From: Flavobacterium sp. GT3R68
GTDB lineage: Bacteria > Bacteroidota > Bacteroidia > Flavobacteriales > Flavobacteriaceae
NCBI RefSeq assembly: GCF_007109225.1
Contig: NZ_VJZK01000001.1
Span: 578,731-642,730, forward strand
Length of the DNA: 64,000 bases
Reading direction: 5' to 3'
Shown here piece by piece: positions 10,201 through 18,296 of the stretch. Each line of letters opens with the position of its first letter. The first letter of the stretch is position 1. The translations under genes and the position numbers were made by a program. The notes beneath the pieces were generated by a model, which saw only the letters and a list, made by a program, of their open reading frames with translations, did not search any database and was not told the DNA's origin.

Positions 10201-10713
10201 CTTTATCGCATTAAAAATAATATGGCTTATGGGTGTTGCTGTAATTTTTAAATTCCATTCTATATTCGTAGATAGCGCACTTGCGGTTAGATTACTACTT
10301 CCTATAATCAAATCATATACTTCTCCTTTTTTAAAAAGGTAACCTTTTGAATGAAAAGCACTATCAACAGCTATTTTTACTTCAATATTATTGAATTGTA
10401 ATAGTTTTCTCAAAGCCTCAGGCTGCGTAAAATTTAAGTATTGAGACACTAATATTTTACCTCTAATACCTTTACTTTCTAAATCGATTAAAGTTTCTAT
10501 TAAACTTGCAACACCACTTGTTGTTATAAATGCCACTGAAAACCAAAACTCTTCACAATCATTTAATTCTTGTATAATCGTTGAAAGAACTTTTTTACCT
10601 TCAATCTTATCATTAACTAATAATTGGGGTAGATATCCGCTATAGGAAGGAAGACTTCGGCTTAAAAAACCTGTTTGTAAACTTTGCTCTAATTGAGTAA
10701 TTATTAAACTCAT
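7258..10713 (-). CDS. PLD nuclease-SF2 helicase-DUF3427 protein with C-terminal S24 (LexA-like) domain
   Basis: A 1,151-residue four-part protein. Residues 30-170 are a phospholipase-D-like nuclease domain with H121-S-K123 and GSSN 138-141. Residues 220-560 are an SF2 helicase: Walker A ATGTGKT 246-252, DETH 336-339, and a motif VI of the form QQLGRGLRK. Residues of about 650-990 match DUF3427 (CPIFVNYHKEE, LFVKKNNDEGTEFYFMGNV). Residues of about 1005-1151 are a peptidase S24 fold: GESM with Ser1053 and TVKLY with Lys1098, plus AAAG whose Gly1018 lies 35 residues before the Ser. It is AT-rich relative to its neighbours and follows the Nudix gene by 1 bp. A role in phage defence or DNA repair is plausible. 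The autoproteolytic tail is inference from motif spacing. Confidence 0.85.
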   Translation of the reverse strand: MSLIITQLEQSLQTGFLSRSLPSYSGYLPQLLVNDKIEGKKVLSTIIQELNDCEEFWFSVAFITTSGVASLIETLIDLESKGIRGKILVSQYLNFTQPEALRKLLQFNNIEVKIAVDSAFHSKGYLFKKGEVYDLIIGSSNLTASALSTNIEWNLKITATPISHIIFNAIKEFTAEYAKAVVVDSAFIANYEVLYKEQFAFNKALKNKLIISSIKEIIPNSMQVEALRNLERLRIQGKSKALLISATGTGKTYLSAFDAKKTNPKKFLFVVHRLNIAKAAMRTYQSIFGNSKTMGIYSGSSKDLQADFIFCTVQTISKEENLKQFEQSHFDYIVIDETHRAAAASYQKIMNYFTPKFLLGMTATPERTDGLDVFKLFDYNIAYEIRLHRALEENILSPFHYYGVTDITVNGSLLDEKTDFKYLASEERIDRIIEKAGIYGCDNGNVRGLIFCSSLPESKVLSEGFNKRGLKTISLCGENIEEERAQAILKLESKDEQNKIDYIFTYDIFNEGIDIPSVNQVIMLRPTQSAIIFVQQLGRGLRKIDDKEYLTVIDFIGNYKNNFLVPIALYGDTSYNKDSLRKLMSSGSNLIPGTSTINFDKISKEKIFEAIDTANMQLKKDLVNDYRLLKFKLGRIPMMVDFIEHGSRDPFLYVGYSKSYYNFMMDLEDSLKPLLDDNEKKLLELFSNEINNSKRVEESLILNSIIELGKINISELKDLVNKEYDYNLSDETIQSCINNLNFKFITENKNKKLVTVHEIYGINVLKKVGNQIIIDESFSKTLKKLTFLKFLKDNVNYSIQTFNKLFVKSKFIEGFVLYRKYSRKDVFRILNWESNPLAQNVGGYMISSSKTNCPIFVNYHKEESISSTTKYEDGFINNSEFEWMSKSKRTLNSPDVLSIKNYKSGLRLPLFVKKNNDEGTEFYFMGNVTPIENSFRQTSIPDDNGKQVSVVKVHFSMNNTVEDSIYEYLTNKFDNASIDVVSDEIEDSIINPFRILPPEEVNEYENCIPLYNIKAAAGNFSNLQINSETDWIELIKPFKYNHDYFVCKVIGESMNKIIPSDSWCLFKKDPGGSRSGKIVLVHQTNIQDSDFGSGFTVKLYESKKTVTEENWNHNSIILKPHSTLPGYSDLILVDEDLTDFKVIGVFVEVLN

Positions 10714-10714
10714 A

Positions 10715-11104
10715 TTAATTCATTAATTTTTTTACAATTGGGATATCAGCAGCAGCCCAATCTAAATTCATCAATTCATCTTTGTTTAGCCATTTAAAAT
10801 CAACATGTTCTGTTAAAGTAAGGTCTGGATTATCACATAAACATATAAAGCTATGCATTGTCAGTATAAAGTCAGGATAATGATGATTTACCGTAATAAA
10901 ATCTTCCTTAACTTTTATTTCCATTTTTAATTCTTCAAATATTTCTCTTTTAATAGCTTCCTCTCTAGTTTCACCAATCTCCATTTTGCCACCTGGGAAT
11001 TCGTATTTATGAGAGATGTAATCCAGCTTATTTGTGCCACGTTGAACACATAAAATTTTATCGTTATAAATTATTATAGCCGCAACTACTTCAATACTTT
11101 TCAT
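10715..11104 (-). CDS. Nudix (MutT-like) nucleotide pyrophosphohydrolase
   Basis: A 129-residue protein, the usual size for MutT. The Nudix box is intact: GGKMEIGETREEAIKREIFEEL, with the metal-binding REIFEEL, at about residues 38-59. These enzymes hydrolyse nucleoside diphosphates linked to another moiety. The closest look-alikes are (deoxy)nucleoside triphosphate pyrophosphohydrolases that remove damaged or unwanted dNTPs. It stands one base upstream of the PLD-helicase-DUF3427 gene and surely shares its transcript. A paired role, trimming the nucleotide pool while the helicase acts on DNA, is inference. Both genes are AT-rich and look acquired together. Confidence 0.85.
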   Translation of the reverse strand: MKSIEVVAAIIIYNDKILCVQRGTNKLDYISHKYEFPGGKMEIGETREEAIKREIFEELKMEIKVKEDFITVNHHYPDFILTMHSFICLCDNPDLTLTEHVDFKWLNKDELMNLDWAAADIPIVKKLMN

Positions 11105-11222
11105 TAATAAAAATATTATTGGTTAAAAATTTATAGTGCAATATACTGAACAATTTAAGAACAAGTATAATCCATTTTTGTTTCAAAAGTATTTTTTAAG
11201 CACAAGCAGATATGATATAAAC

Positions 11223-11249
11223 AAAAAAAGCCACTCTTTCGAATGGCTT
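11223..11249 (-). terminator. Rho-independent terminator of the beta-propeller gene
   Basis: On the minus strand AAGCCA pairs with TGGCTT around a loop containing TTCGAA and is followed by seven T. It lies 22 bp past the stop at 11271. The 18-nt stem-loop core GCCACTCTTTCGAATGGC is identical to that of the tRNA-Asn terminator at 30043-30069. Confidence 0.75.
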
Positions 11250-11270
11250 AATAATTCAACTTTATGCTTG

Positions 11271-14200
11271 TTAATTTTTAATCACCTTAAACACCGCCGT
11301 TTCTTCATCACATTGCAGGTGCACCCAATAAATCCCTTTTGCGGCTTCTTCGAGCGAAACTATAAATTCCTGCTGTCCTTTAAAATTTTCTTTTTTGATA
11401 ATCTTTCCAATCACATCCGTAACCCGTATGGTCGTATTTTCGAAAGTAGTCGGCAGTTTTATTGTACAGATGCCCGTTGTCGGATTCGGATACAGTTTTG
11501 CAGAATGGGCCAATGCAGAATGCGCACTTAAGAACGTCTGACAACTGGACGTATTTCGGCAGCCATTGAATCGGGTCATTGCGGCGTAATTTCCACTGAC
11601 CGTTGGCGTAAAAGAGGCGTTAGTGGCTCCTGTAACCGGGGCGTTGTTATTGTTGCAGTCAATCCATTGGTAGGAATCCGCCGGTGTGGTGACCGTTAAT
11701 GCATTTGCCAATAGGGTAACAGTAACCGGAGTGGGGCTGCAGTCTTTGTAGGTGGCCAAAAACATGTCGGAAGAGTTCAGCGCTTTTAACTCTGACACCT
11801 CAGTGGAGAAATCAAAATCAGTGGTCAGCATAAAGGATCCGGTGAGTACCATTTCATCATTTTGGGTTATCGCCATGGAACTACCCGATTCGTCCAAAAC
11901 GCTTCCGGCTGATTTCGCCCAAAGGTATGTTCCGCTACCATTGAATTTGGCTAAAAAAAGATCTCTTCCATCCGTGGTGGTTAGGGTAGTCGCGGGATTG
12001 GTGGGGTCAAAAGTGATGGTGGTGCCGCTGTTACCCTGCGACCTTCCAAACTCCCCGGTCATGATCAGGTTGTCTTCGCTGTCTGCCACAATCGCATTGA
12101 TATAGGGCGATGAATCTCCGGTAATGGGTTTCGCCCACAGATAATTGCCGTTCCCATCGTACTTGGCAATGAAGTGGTCCACACTGCCTGAGGAGGTCGT
12201 AATTGCAACGGCGGCCGACGGATCAAAATCGGCACTGCCCACGAATCTTCCGCTGAGGTAGAGTTGATTGTTGGCATTAATCGCCATCGTCTCGAATTCG
12301 GCGACATCCAATCCCAGAATGCCTTTTACCCACAATAGTCCGCCATTGCTATTGTACTTGGCGAAATACATGTTGTTGAGGCCACCACCATCGAGAATCG
12401 CGGTACCTGCTGACGGGTCAAAATCGACCACATCGGCAAAAGGACCGGTGATATAAATGTCTCCGTTGCTGCTCAGGCACATCGCGTTTGCCCGGTCGTA
12501 CCAATTGCCTCCAATGGCGTTTGCCCAGAGGTAGTTTCCGTTAGAATCGTACTTGGCCATGAAGATGTCATAAAATTGTGTGGAAGTGCGTATCGCATTG
12601 GCGGGCGAAGGGTCAAAATCCAACGAGCCTTCAAAATATCCTGAAATATAGATGTTCCCATTCGCATCTGCTGCGATTGATTTTATGGGATTCGTCCCTG
12701 AATTATTGCCGGTTTTTTGGATAAGTTTGGCCCATAGATAATTCCCGGACGGGCCGTATTTGGCAATGAAAATATCACTAAAACCCACCGAGGTTAATGC
12801 TGCGGTGTTGGGGGATGGATCGAAATCAACCGTACCGTAAAAATAACCGGTAATATACACATTGTCATTGGTGTCGGCCGTTAGTGCTGTTATCGACATG
12901 CTTTCACTGGCGACTCCTCCAATAGATTTGGCCCAACTGTAATTTCCTGCCGGAGTGTATTTTGCGATAAAAATATCTTTTTGACCGAGAGCGGTTAAAT
13001 TCACTTTGGCCGGCGAAGGGTCAAAATCGACAATGTTTGAAAAGACACCCGCAACATAAATCGATTCGGTCGGACCCAATGCGACTTTGTTCTCGTTTTC
13101 GGCGAAGTCACCGGTAGGATAGCCACCGATTATGCCTGCATTCAGAAAAGCGCCCGCGGAAGAATATTTGGAAATAAAGATATCGAAATTACCAATGGAG
13201 CTGAGGTTCTGGGTTGCCCCTGACGGATCAAAATCAAACAGCTTACTGAAATTTCCGGTACTGTTTATATTTCCGTTACTGTCCAGGGCAATCGATCCCA
13301 TATTGGCATCACCGGTTCCGCCTGATGCCTTCGCCCAAATGTAATTTCCGTTGGTATTGTACTGAGCCATAAAAACGTCACGCTCGCCCTGCGAGGTCAG
13401 GTTGGCTGTCGCCGCAGAAGGATCGAAATCGACGGTATCACGGAAATTCCCTGCAATATGAATGAGTCCGGAGGAGTTAATTTTAATGACATTAAACCCG
13501 TAACCATTAGCTGCCGCACCGACGGAATTTGCCCACAGGTGGTTTCCATTGGTGTCGTACTTGGCCATAAAATTATTCCACTCGCTGGTCGCTGTGAGGT
13601 TGTTGGTCGCTGTCCCCGGGTCAAAATCGACAGTGCCTGAAAATGCACCTATAATATGAACCTGTCCGCTTGCGTTCACTGCTATGGCATTTGGATTGGG
13701 ATCTGCGGTAGTGCCTCCGATATCTTTGGCCCAGATATAATTCCCGTTCCCGTCGTATTTGGCGATGAAGCCATCCTGAAAATCTACGGTATGGGAGGTC
13801 AGGTTGGCGGTGGCCGCAGAAGGGTCGAAATCGACGGTGTTTAAAAATTGGCCGGTCAGATAGATATTACCGGCAGTATCGGCGGCAATGGCGCGGGTGG
13901 AGGCTGTTGCCACTAACGGTTTTACCCATACAAAATTTCCGCTGGCCGTGTATTTCGCGACAAACTGATGAAAACCTCCCGCTATCTGTACGATGGCTTC
14001 CGAAGGATCAAAATCGACATCACTAAGGTCACTGCCTGTTAAATAAATGTTCCCGGCGGTGTCTGTTGTAAACGACGAGAGGCTATTGTATTTGCTGACT
14101 AAAATGGTAAAGGACGAAAGGTAATTTCCATCAGAATCATATTTGGTGACAAAAATACCGAATTCAGCAAAAGATTCTGCGGTAGCTTCTGAAGGGTCAA

Positions 14201-14633
14201 AGTCAAAAATACCTCCCCGCTTACCAATAATGAGTATGTTGCCGCTGTTGTCCAATATAATTCCAAAGCCACTATCACTGCCATAATAGGAATCGGGTCC
14301 ACCGATGGTTTTGGCCCACAGTAAATGACCGTCTGGGTCGTATTTGGCGAAAAAAACATCACCCCTGTCAGGGCGATAGTACGTATCGATGTAGGTTGCG
14401 CTCAAATTGAAGACAGCGGGTGAAGGATCAAAATCAGCGTTTAAGGTATAACGGCCGGTTATGTAGCGATTGCCGGCTGCGTCGACCGCTATGGCATTAC
14501 TTTGAACGAACGCGGCGGAGGGTGTGGGATTTCCTGCGCTGAAAGCCCATTGTAACTGAGGGGCAGATTGTGCGAAAGTGTTACCGGATAATCCTGCTGC
14601 TACTAACCAGATAAATACGTATATATTTCTCAT
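11271..14633 (-). CDS. Secreted beta-propeller repeat protein with type IX sorting domain
   Basis: A 1,120-residue protein with signal peptide MRNIYVFIWLVAAGLSGNTFAQ. About 14 repeats of some 65-75 residues follow. Each is built on an FDPS-type core, usually DFDPS, then a turn such as LTSxGxxDIFIAKYDxNGNYLWAK and GNIYITG, which resembles SBBP/seven-bladed propeller repeats. The end, from LYPNPTTG onward, is a type A Por secretion-system C-terminal sorting domain, so the protein is exported by the T9SS to the cell surface or medium. The start is ATG 14633; a TTG two codons upstream is less likely. Function is unknown; adhesion or a structural role would fit. Repeat DNA similarity makes recombination between copies likely. 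Confidence 0.85.
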   Translation of the reverse strand: MRNIYVFIWLVAAGLSGNTFAQSAPQLQWAFSAGNPTPSAAFVQSNAIAVDAAGNRYITGRYTLNADFDPSPAVFNLSATYIDTYYRPDRGDVFFAKYDPDGHLLWAKTIGGPDSYYGSDSGFGIILDNSGNILIIGKRGGIFDFDPSEATAESFAEFGIFVTKYDSDGNYLSSFTILVSKYNSLSSFTTDTAGNIYLTGSDLSDVDFDPSEAIVQIAGGFHQFVAKYTASGNFVWVKPLVATASTRAIAADTAGNIYLTGQFLNTVDFDPSAATANLTSHTVDFQDGFIAKYDGNGNYIWAKDIGGTTADPNPNAIAVNASGQVHIIGAFSGTVDFDPGTATNNLTATSEWNNFMAKYDTNGNHLWANSVGAAANGYGFNVIKINSSGLIHIAGNFRDTVDFDPSAATANLTSQGERDVFMAQYNTNGNYIWAKASGGTGDANMGSIALDSNGNINSTGNFSKLFDFDPSGATQNLSSIGNFDIFISKYSSAGAFLNAGIIGGYPTGDFAENENKVALGPTESIYVAGVFSNIVDFDPSPAKVNLTALGQKDIFIAKYTPAGNYSWAKSIGGVASESMSITALTADTNDNVYITGYFYGTVDFDPSPNTAALTSVGFSDIFIAKYGPSGNYLWAKLIQKTGNNSGTNPIKSIAADANGNIYISGYFEGSLDFDPSPANAIRTSTQFYDIFMAKYDSNGNYLWANAIGGNWYDRANAMCLSSNGDIYITGPFADVVDFDPSAGTAILDGGGLNNMYFAKYNSNGGLLWVKGILGLDVAEFETMAINANNQLYLSGRFVGSADFDPSAAVAITTSSGSVDHFIAKYDGNGNYLWAKPITGDSSPYINAIVADSEDNLIMTGEFGRSQGNSGTTITFDPTNPATTLTTTDGRDLFLAKFNGSGTYLWAKSAGSVLDESGSSMAITQNDEMVLTGSFMLTTDFDFSTEVSELKALNSSDMFLATYKDCSPTPVTVTLLANALTVTTPADSYQWIDCNNNNAPVTGATNASFTPTVSGNYAAMTRFNGCRNTSSCQTFLSAHSALAHSAKLYPNPTTGICTIKLPTTFENTTIRVTDVIGKIIKKENFKGQQEFIVSLEEAAKGIYWVHLQCDEETAVFKVIKN

Positions 14634-14721
14634 AATCAATAATTTAGGACCTTAAAGGTAAGGAAAATTTTGATGGGGTAGGGTATGAAAAATGTTGTAA
14701 ATACAACAAAATGAGGGCATT

Positions 14722-14751
14722 AAAAAAGCCGGACATGGCTGTCCCGCTTTT
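14722..14751. terminator. Hairpin terminator beside the left attachment site
   Basis: AAAAAAGC and GGACA pair with TGTCC and GCTTTT across one C-C mismatch and a four-base loop. A and T runs on both sides allow termination either way. It sits between the propeller gene and the left direct repeat. Before integration it would have lain downstream of tRNA-Asn. The rest of the 331-bp gap (14634-14964) holds only the left repeat and unassigned sequence. Confidence 0.55.
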
Positions 14752-14770
14752 CAATTATTTTACGGAAGTA

Positions 14771-14842
14771 TATAAAACAAAAAACGCCACTCTTTCGAAT
14801 GGCGTCTGCTTTTTGCTCCCTCTCTTGGGCTCGAACCAAGGA
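14771..14842. repeat. Left 72-bp direct repeat (attL), with 3' remnant of tRNA-Asn
   Basis: These 72 bases are identical to 30035-30106. The part 14816-14842 is the last 27 bases of tRNA-Asn (T-arm and 3' acceptor strand). The rest is the tRNA's terminator hairpin (14779-14805) and flank. To the right the sequence departs at once from tRNA, so this copy is a remnant, not a gene. It is the left boundary of the integrated element. Confidence 0.9.
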
Positions 14843-14964
14843 GTGTGGCTAGCAGTAAACCAAAGCTTTACACCGTTTCTTTTTTTTAAGTTACCGAATT
14901 GTATGCCTTTTTTATTAATTTTCTTATATATTTACTAGGTTAGAACTTGTTAATCCTGAAATGA

Positions 14965-16023
14965 ATGAACTTTCCTTTTTCAAATGATCTTCCGATAAAT
15001 AAATTATCATCGTCATTTTCAAATACATCTGCAACTTACAAATTTTATTGGTTAATTGCAATTCTCGAGTTGGTTGAAGAAGGTAATCAAAAAATTGAGA
15101 AAAGAAAACTTTTCTCGAGAATGATAAGTAATTCATGGTATACGGTTAATTATTTTCATATCTCTTTTGGGCAACAAGATTTGATTCAAAAAGCAATAAA
15201 AGAAATTACTGTTTATGAGAAGTTGGCTATTGATGATAAAAAAGATAAAGTGATTTCTGTTCTGGAAAATTCACAGAACATTTTAACTAAGAGAGCTTTG
15301 AACCATTTTAATTCAAATGTTCCACATTGGTTCTTATCGCCATGGTTCCCTAAAATTAAAGGTGAAAACGATAACAGCCACAAGAGGCGTATTTATTTTT
15401 CATCACAAAACTTTGAAAATGATTGCATTTATGGCTTGTACGATGATGTAATCATTATAAATCCAAAATGGATTTCATATTTAAAATTAAATTCGAAAAT
15501 TCTTAAAGACTTTTGTTATTGGAATTTATCATTATTTCTTCAATCTAGAAATCCTAATGTCCCAGATATTCCCAACAAATTAATTAAACCTGTAATTAGG
15601 AACGGACTTATTAAACAAAGAGCCAATTATTGGGATTTAGTTTTTAAAGAACTTGGCTCTGTTAATTGCATTTTTACAGATAAAAAATTGCTGATAGATA
15701 ACTTTGCTATCGACCATTTTATTCCTCACGCTTTTGTTTCACATAATTTAATTTGGAATTTGATACCTATTGACAAAAGTTTTAATTCATCAAAAAGTGA
15801 TAAGTTACCATCTATAGATAAACATTTTGATAAATTTTTTGAGTTGCAAAAAACTGCATATGAAATTGTTTCAAATCAAAATCCTAAAAATAAACTTTTA
15901 GAAGATTATTTAACGATTTTCCCTAATCTTAAAAGTAGTAATGAATTTGAATATTTAAGATATAAAGACAGTATACAGCCTTTAATCACAATAGCGCATA
16001 ATAACGGATTTTCTTATTTTTGA
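14965..16023 (+). CDS. HNH endonuclease domain protein
   Basis: A 352-residue protein whose C-terminal third carries an HNH-like motif: IDHFIP around residues 249-254 (Asp250, His251), then NLIWNLIPIDKSFNSSKSDKLP. The DHF-P, WNL-P and N-S-K-SDK-P elements are typical of HNH nucleases that use one metal ion. The N-terminal two thirds are helical and unrecognised, possibly a specificity or sensing domain. It lies 100 bp before the GHKL ATPase gene on the same strand, so it may be part of the same operon or have its own promoter. It is the first gene inside the left end of the island. A restriction role is inferred from the methyltransferase in the operon. Confidence 0.7.
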   Translation: MNFPFSNDLPINKLSSSFSNTSATYKFYWLIAILELVEEGNQKIEKRKLFSRMISNSWYTVNYFHISFGQQDLIQKAIKEITVYEKLAIDDKKDKVISVLENSQNILTKRALNHFNSNVPHWFLSPWFPKIKGENDNSHKRRIYFSSQNFENDCIYGLYDDVIIINPKWISYLKLNSKILKDFCYWNLSLFLQSRNPNVPDIPNKLIKPVIRNGLIKQRANYWDLVFKELGSVNCIFTDKKLLIDNFAIDHFIPHAFVSHNLIWNLIPIDKSFNSSKSDKLPSIDKHFDKFFELQKTAYEIVSNQNPKNKLLEDYLTIFPNLKSSNEFEYLRYKDSIQPLITIAHNNGFSYF

Positions 16024-16122
16024 TCAACTTAGCTTATGAAATAAATTGGAACAGTTAAGTCATTTGGTAGAATTTTTTTTACAATTTTAAATTCATACAT
16101 TTATACGATTATTGAAAAAAAC

Positions 16123-18294
16123 ATGGGAAAAAATTTTAGTATTGATGCAAGACTAATTTTACAATTAGGGAGAGATAGTATTAAAAATCATACGACGGCT
16201 CTGACGGAGTTAGTTAAAAATGCATATGATGCAGATGCTACAAAAGTTGATGTAGAAATTAGAGCGGATTATATCAGAGTAGCTGATAACGGCTTTGGGA
16301 TGACAGAAGATGAGATAAATAAAAACTGGTTAGTAATCGGTTATTCAGAGAAGAGACATTCTAAAGAAAGTGAAAAAGGAAGAAGAAAGACAGGTGAGAA
16401 GGGCATTGGAAGGATTGCTACAGATAGATTAGGTAAAATTGTAGAGATTAAAACAAAATCAGCTTTAGAAGTTGGTCAAGGATTACGGATTGATTGGGAG
16501 CAATTTGATGTTGACAAAAAATCACTGGATTCAATAGATATTGAAGAAATTGAAAATCCTACTTTAACAATACCGAAAAGAGATGATGGTAAAATCTCTG
16601 GCACAGAAATTATTATAACAAGTCTGAGGGAGCAATGGACGTCGCAAAATATACAAGATTTATATGATGAATTATCATATTTCATTTCGCCTGCAGGAGC
16701 TGATGATAAAAAATTTGAAATCAATTTTGCAAATGACTTTGATGGTGCTTATTCTAAAAAGGTAAAATCTGCGATAGACAAATTATCAGAAATAGATTTA
16801 ACAGCAATCTATGATGGTGGGGATGAAATAATTTATACACTAACAAACAAGTATAATAGTGTTATTACTACCAAGATAATGAAGATTACTGAGCTTTACC
16901 AAACCTTGAGTATTGAAGATTTGGATAATAAAACAGAGTTAAATAGTGGACCTTTTAATCTAGATTTATCACTATTTATTCAAAAAACTTCTTTGTTGTC
17001 AGGTACTAATTTCAAATTAGGAGATTTAAGAGATTTTTTAAATAATAATTCAGGAGTAAAATTTTTTAGAGATAATATTGTTGTGAAACCTTATGGTTTC
17101 GCAAAAAGTGTTCTGGGATATGATTGGTTGAATTTAGCAGAAAGAAAAGCAAGAGATCCTGCGGGTGTTGGTCGTGATACCTATAAAATTTCTCCCAACC
17201 AACTAGTGGGCTCAGTGTTTATAACTAGAGATTTAAATCATAATCTAAAAGACAGTGCAGCAAGAGAAGGGTTAGTTGAAAATGATTCGTTTTTTGATGT
17301 AAAAAATGTAGTTTCTGGTGCAGTATTTCTTATGGAGTCATATAGAGTGAAACTATTAAAAGAAATAGAAAAAAAGCCTGAGAAAAAACCAAAAACAAGT
17401 TACGATAGCATTAAACTGATAACTACTGAGTTAGATGATGTCAAAAAAGAACTTGAAAAAATTCAGGCGCATGTTGGGACTCTGGATGATTTTAAGGGTA
17501 GGCCTTTAAGTATGACAATTAATAAAATTAGTCATGCTATCGAGCAAACGGAATACACCTTTGAAAATTTATTGGACGAGAAAAGAGTTTTAAATGCTTT
17601 GGCAACTCTAGGAATTTCTTCAGCAGTCTTTGGTCATGAGACTGAGGATGCCATTTCCAATCTAAAAATCAGTTCAAAAAACGCACGGGATTACTTAACA
17701 GTCGATATAGATATCGCGCAGTCAGAACTTAATAAGGCATATGAGCAAGCAAAATTAGTTTCTGGTTGGGGGGCATTTGCTTTGGCAAGAGTTGAGAGAG
17801 AAAAAAGAAGTAAACGAAAAAGAATGATTTCTAAGGTAGTTGTCGATACTATTGAACAAATTAAACCTGCTTTAGAATCAAAATCTATTGAATTAATAGA
17901 AGAATATGACGATTTTTATGCCACTTCATATTCAATGGATATTGAATCGATAGTAATGAACTTGATAACAAATGCATTTACTTTTTGTGTCAATGAAAAC
18001 AAAGTACGTAAGATTAAAATTGTGGTTTCAAAGAATATAATTGAAACGAAAATAGGCTACAATATAATTGTTAGTGATACTGGTAATGGTGTGCCAGATG
18101 AATATATTGATAGAATCTTTTCGCCGTTATTTAGTACTAAAATCACGGGCGAAAGGAAACATAACGGGACGGGTTTAGGTCTTACAATAGTAAAATCAAT
18201 AGTTGACGAAATGAACGGTTTTATTGTAGTATCTAAAGATAAAGAATTAAAAGGAGCTAAGTTTGATATTTGGCTACCCACTGAAATTAATTAA
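16123..18294 (+). CDS. GHKL ATPase with MORC-like N-terminus and histidine-kinase-like C-terminus
   Basis: A 723-residue protein with two Bergerat-fold ATPase modules. The N-terminal one has an N-box ELVKNAYDAD (residues 29-38), DNGFGM (55-60) and GEKGIGRIA (91-99), as in MORC/MutL/Hsp90-type ATPases. A helical region, AT-LGISSAVFGHE with His505, resembles a dimerisation/phosphoacceptor helix. The C-terminal module has the kinase N-box MNLITNAF (about 613-620), DTGNGVPDEYIDRIFSPLFSTK and NGTGLGLTIVKSI, as in sensor kinases. There is no membrane segment, so it is cytoplasmic. A receiver-like gene follows 2 bp downstream, a natural phosphotransfer partner. GHKL/MORC ATPases are known from bacterial restriction operons. 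The combination with kinase features is unusual. Confidence 0.8.
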   Translation: MGKNFSIDARLILQLGRDSIKNHTTALTELVKNAYDADATKVDVEIRADYIRVADNGFGMTEDEINKNWLVIGYSEKRHSKESEKGRRKTGEKGIGRIATDRLGKIVEIKTKSALEVGQGLRIDWEQFDVDKKSLDSIDIEEIENPTLTIPKRDDGKISGTEIIITSLREQWTSQNIQDLYDELSYFISPAGADDKKFEINFANDFDGAYSKKVKSAIDKLSEIDLTAIYDGGDEIIYTLTNKYNSVITTKIMKITELYQTLSIEDLDNKTELNSGPFNLDLSLFIQKTSLLSGTNFKLGDLRDFLNNNSGVKFFRDNIVVKPYGFAKSVLGYDWLNLAERKARDPAGVGRDTYKISPNQLVGSVFITRDLNHNLKDSAAREGLVENDSFFDVKNVVSGAVFLMESYRVKLLKEIEKKPEKKPKTSYDSIKLITTELDDVKKELEKIQAHVGTLDDFKGRPLSMTINKISHAIEQTEYTFENLLDEKRVLNALATLGISSAVFGHETEDAISNLKISSKNARDYLTVDIDIAQSELNKAYEQAKLVSGWGAFALARVEREKRSKRKRMISKVVVDTIEQIKPALESKSIELIEEYDDFYATSYSMDIESIVMNLITNAFTFCVNENKVRKIKIVVSKNIIETKIGYNIIVSDTGNGVPDEYIDRIFSPLFSTKITGERKHNGTGLGLTIVKSIVDEMNGFIVVSKDKELKGAKFDIWLPTEIN

Positions 18295-18296
18295 TT

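Noticed and set aside
11271..14633. Periodic DNA similarity as a CRISPR or non-coding satellite
   Set aside because: The period corresponds to protein repeats in one long open frame with signal peptide and sorting domain.
14816..14842. A second tRNA gene
   Set aside because: Only the last 27 bases of tRNA-Asn are present; the D-arm, anticodon arm and 5' acceptor strand are missing.
14711..14938. A 75-residue rightward open frame crossing attL
   Set aside because: It runs through a terminator and a tRNA remnant. No plausible protein features.
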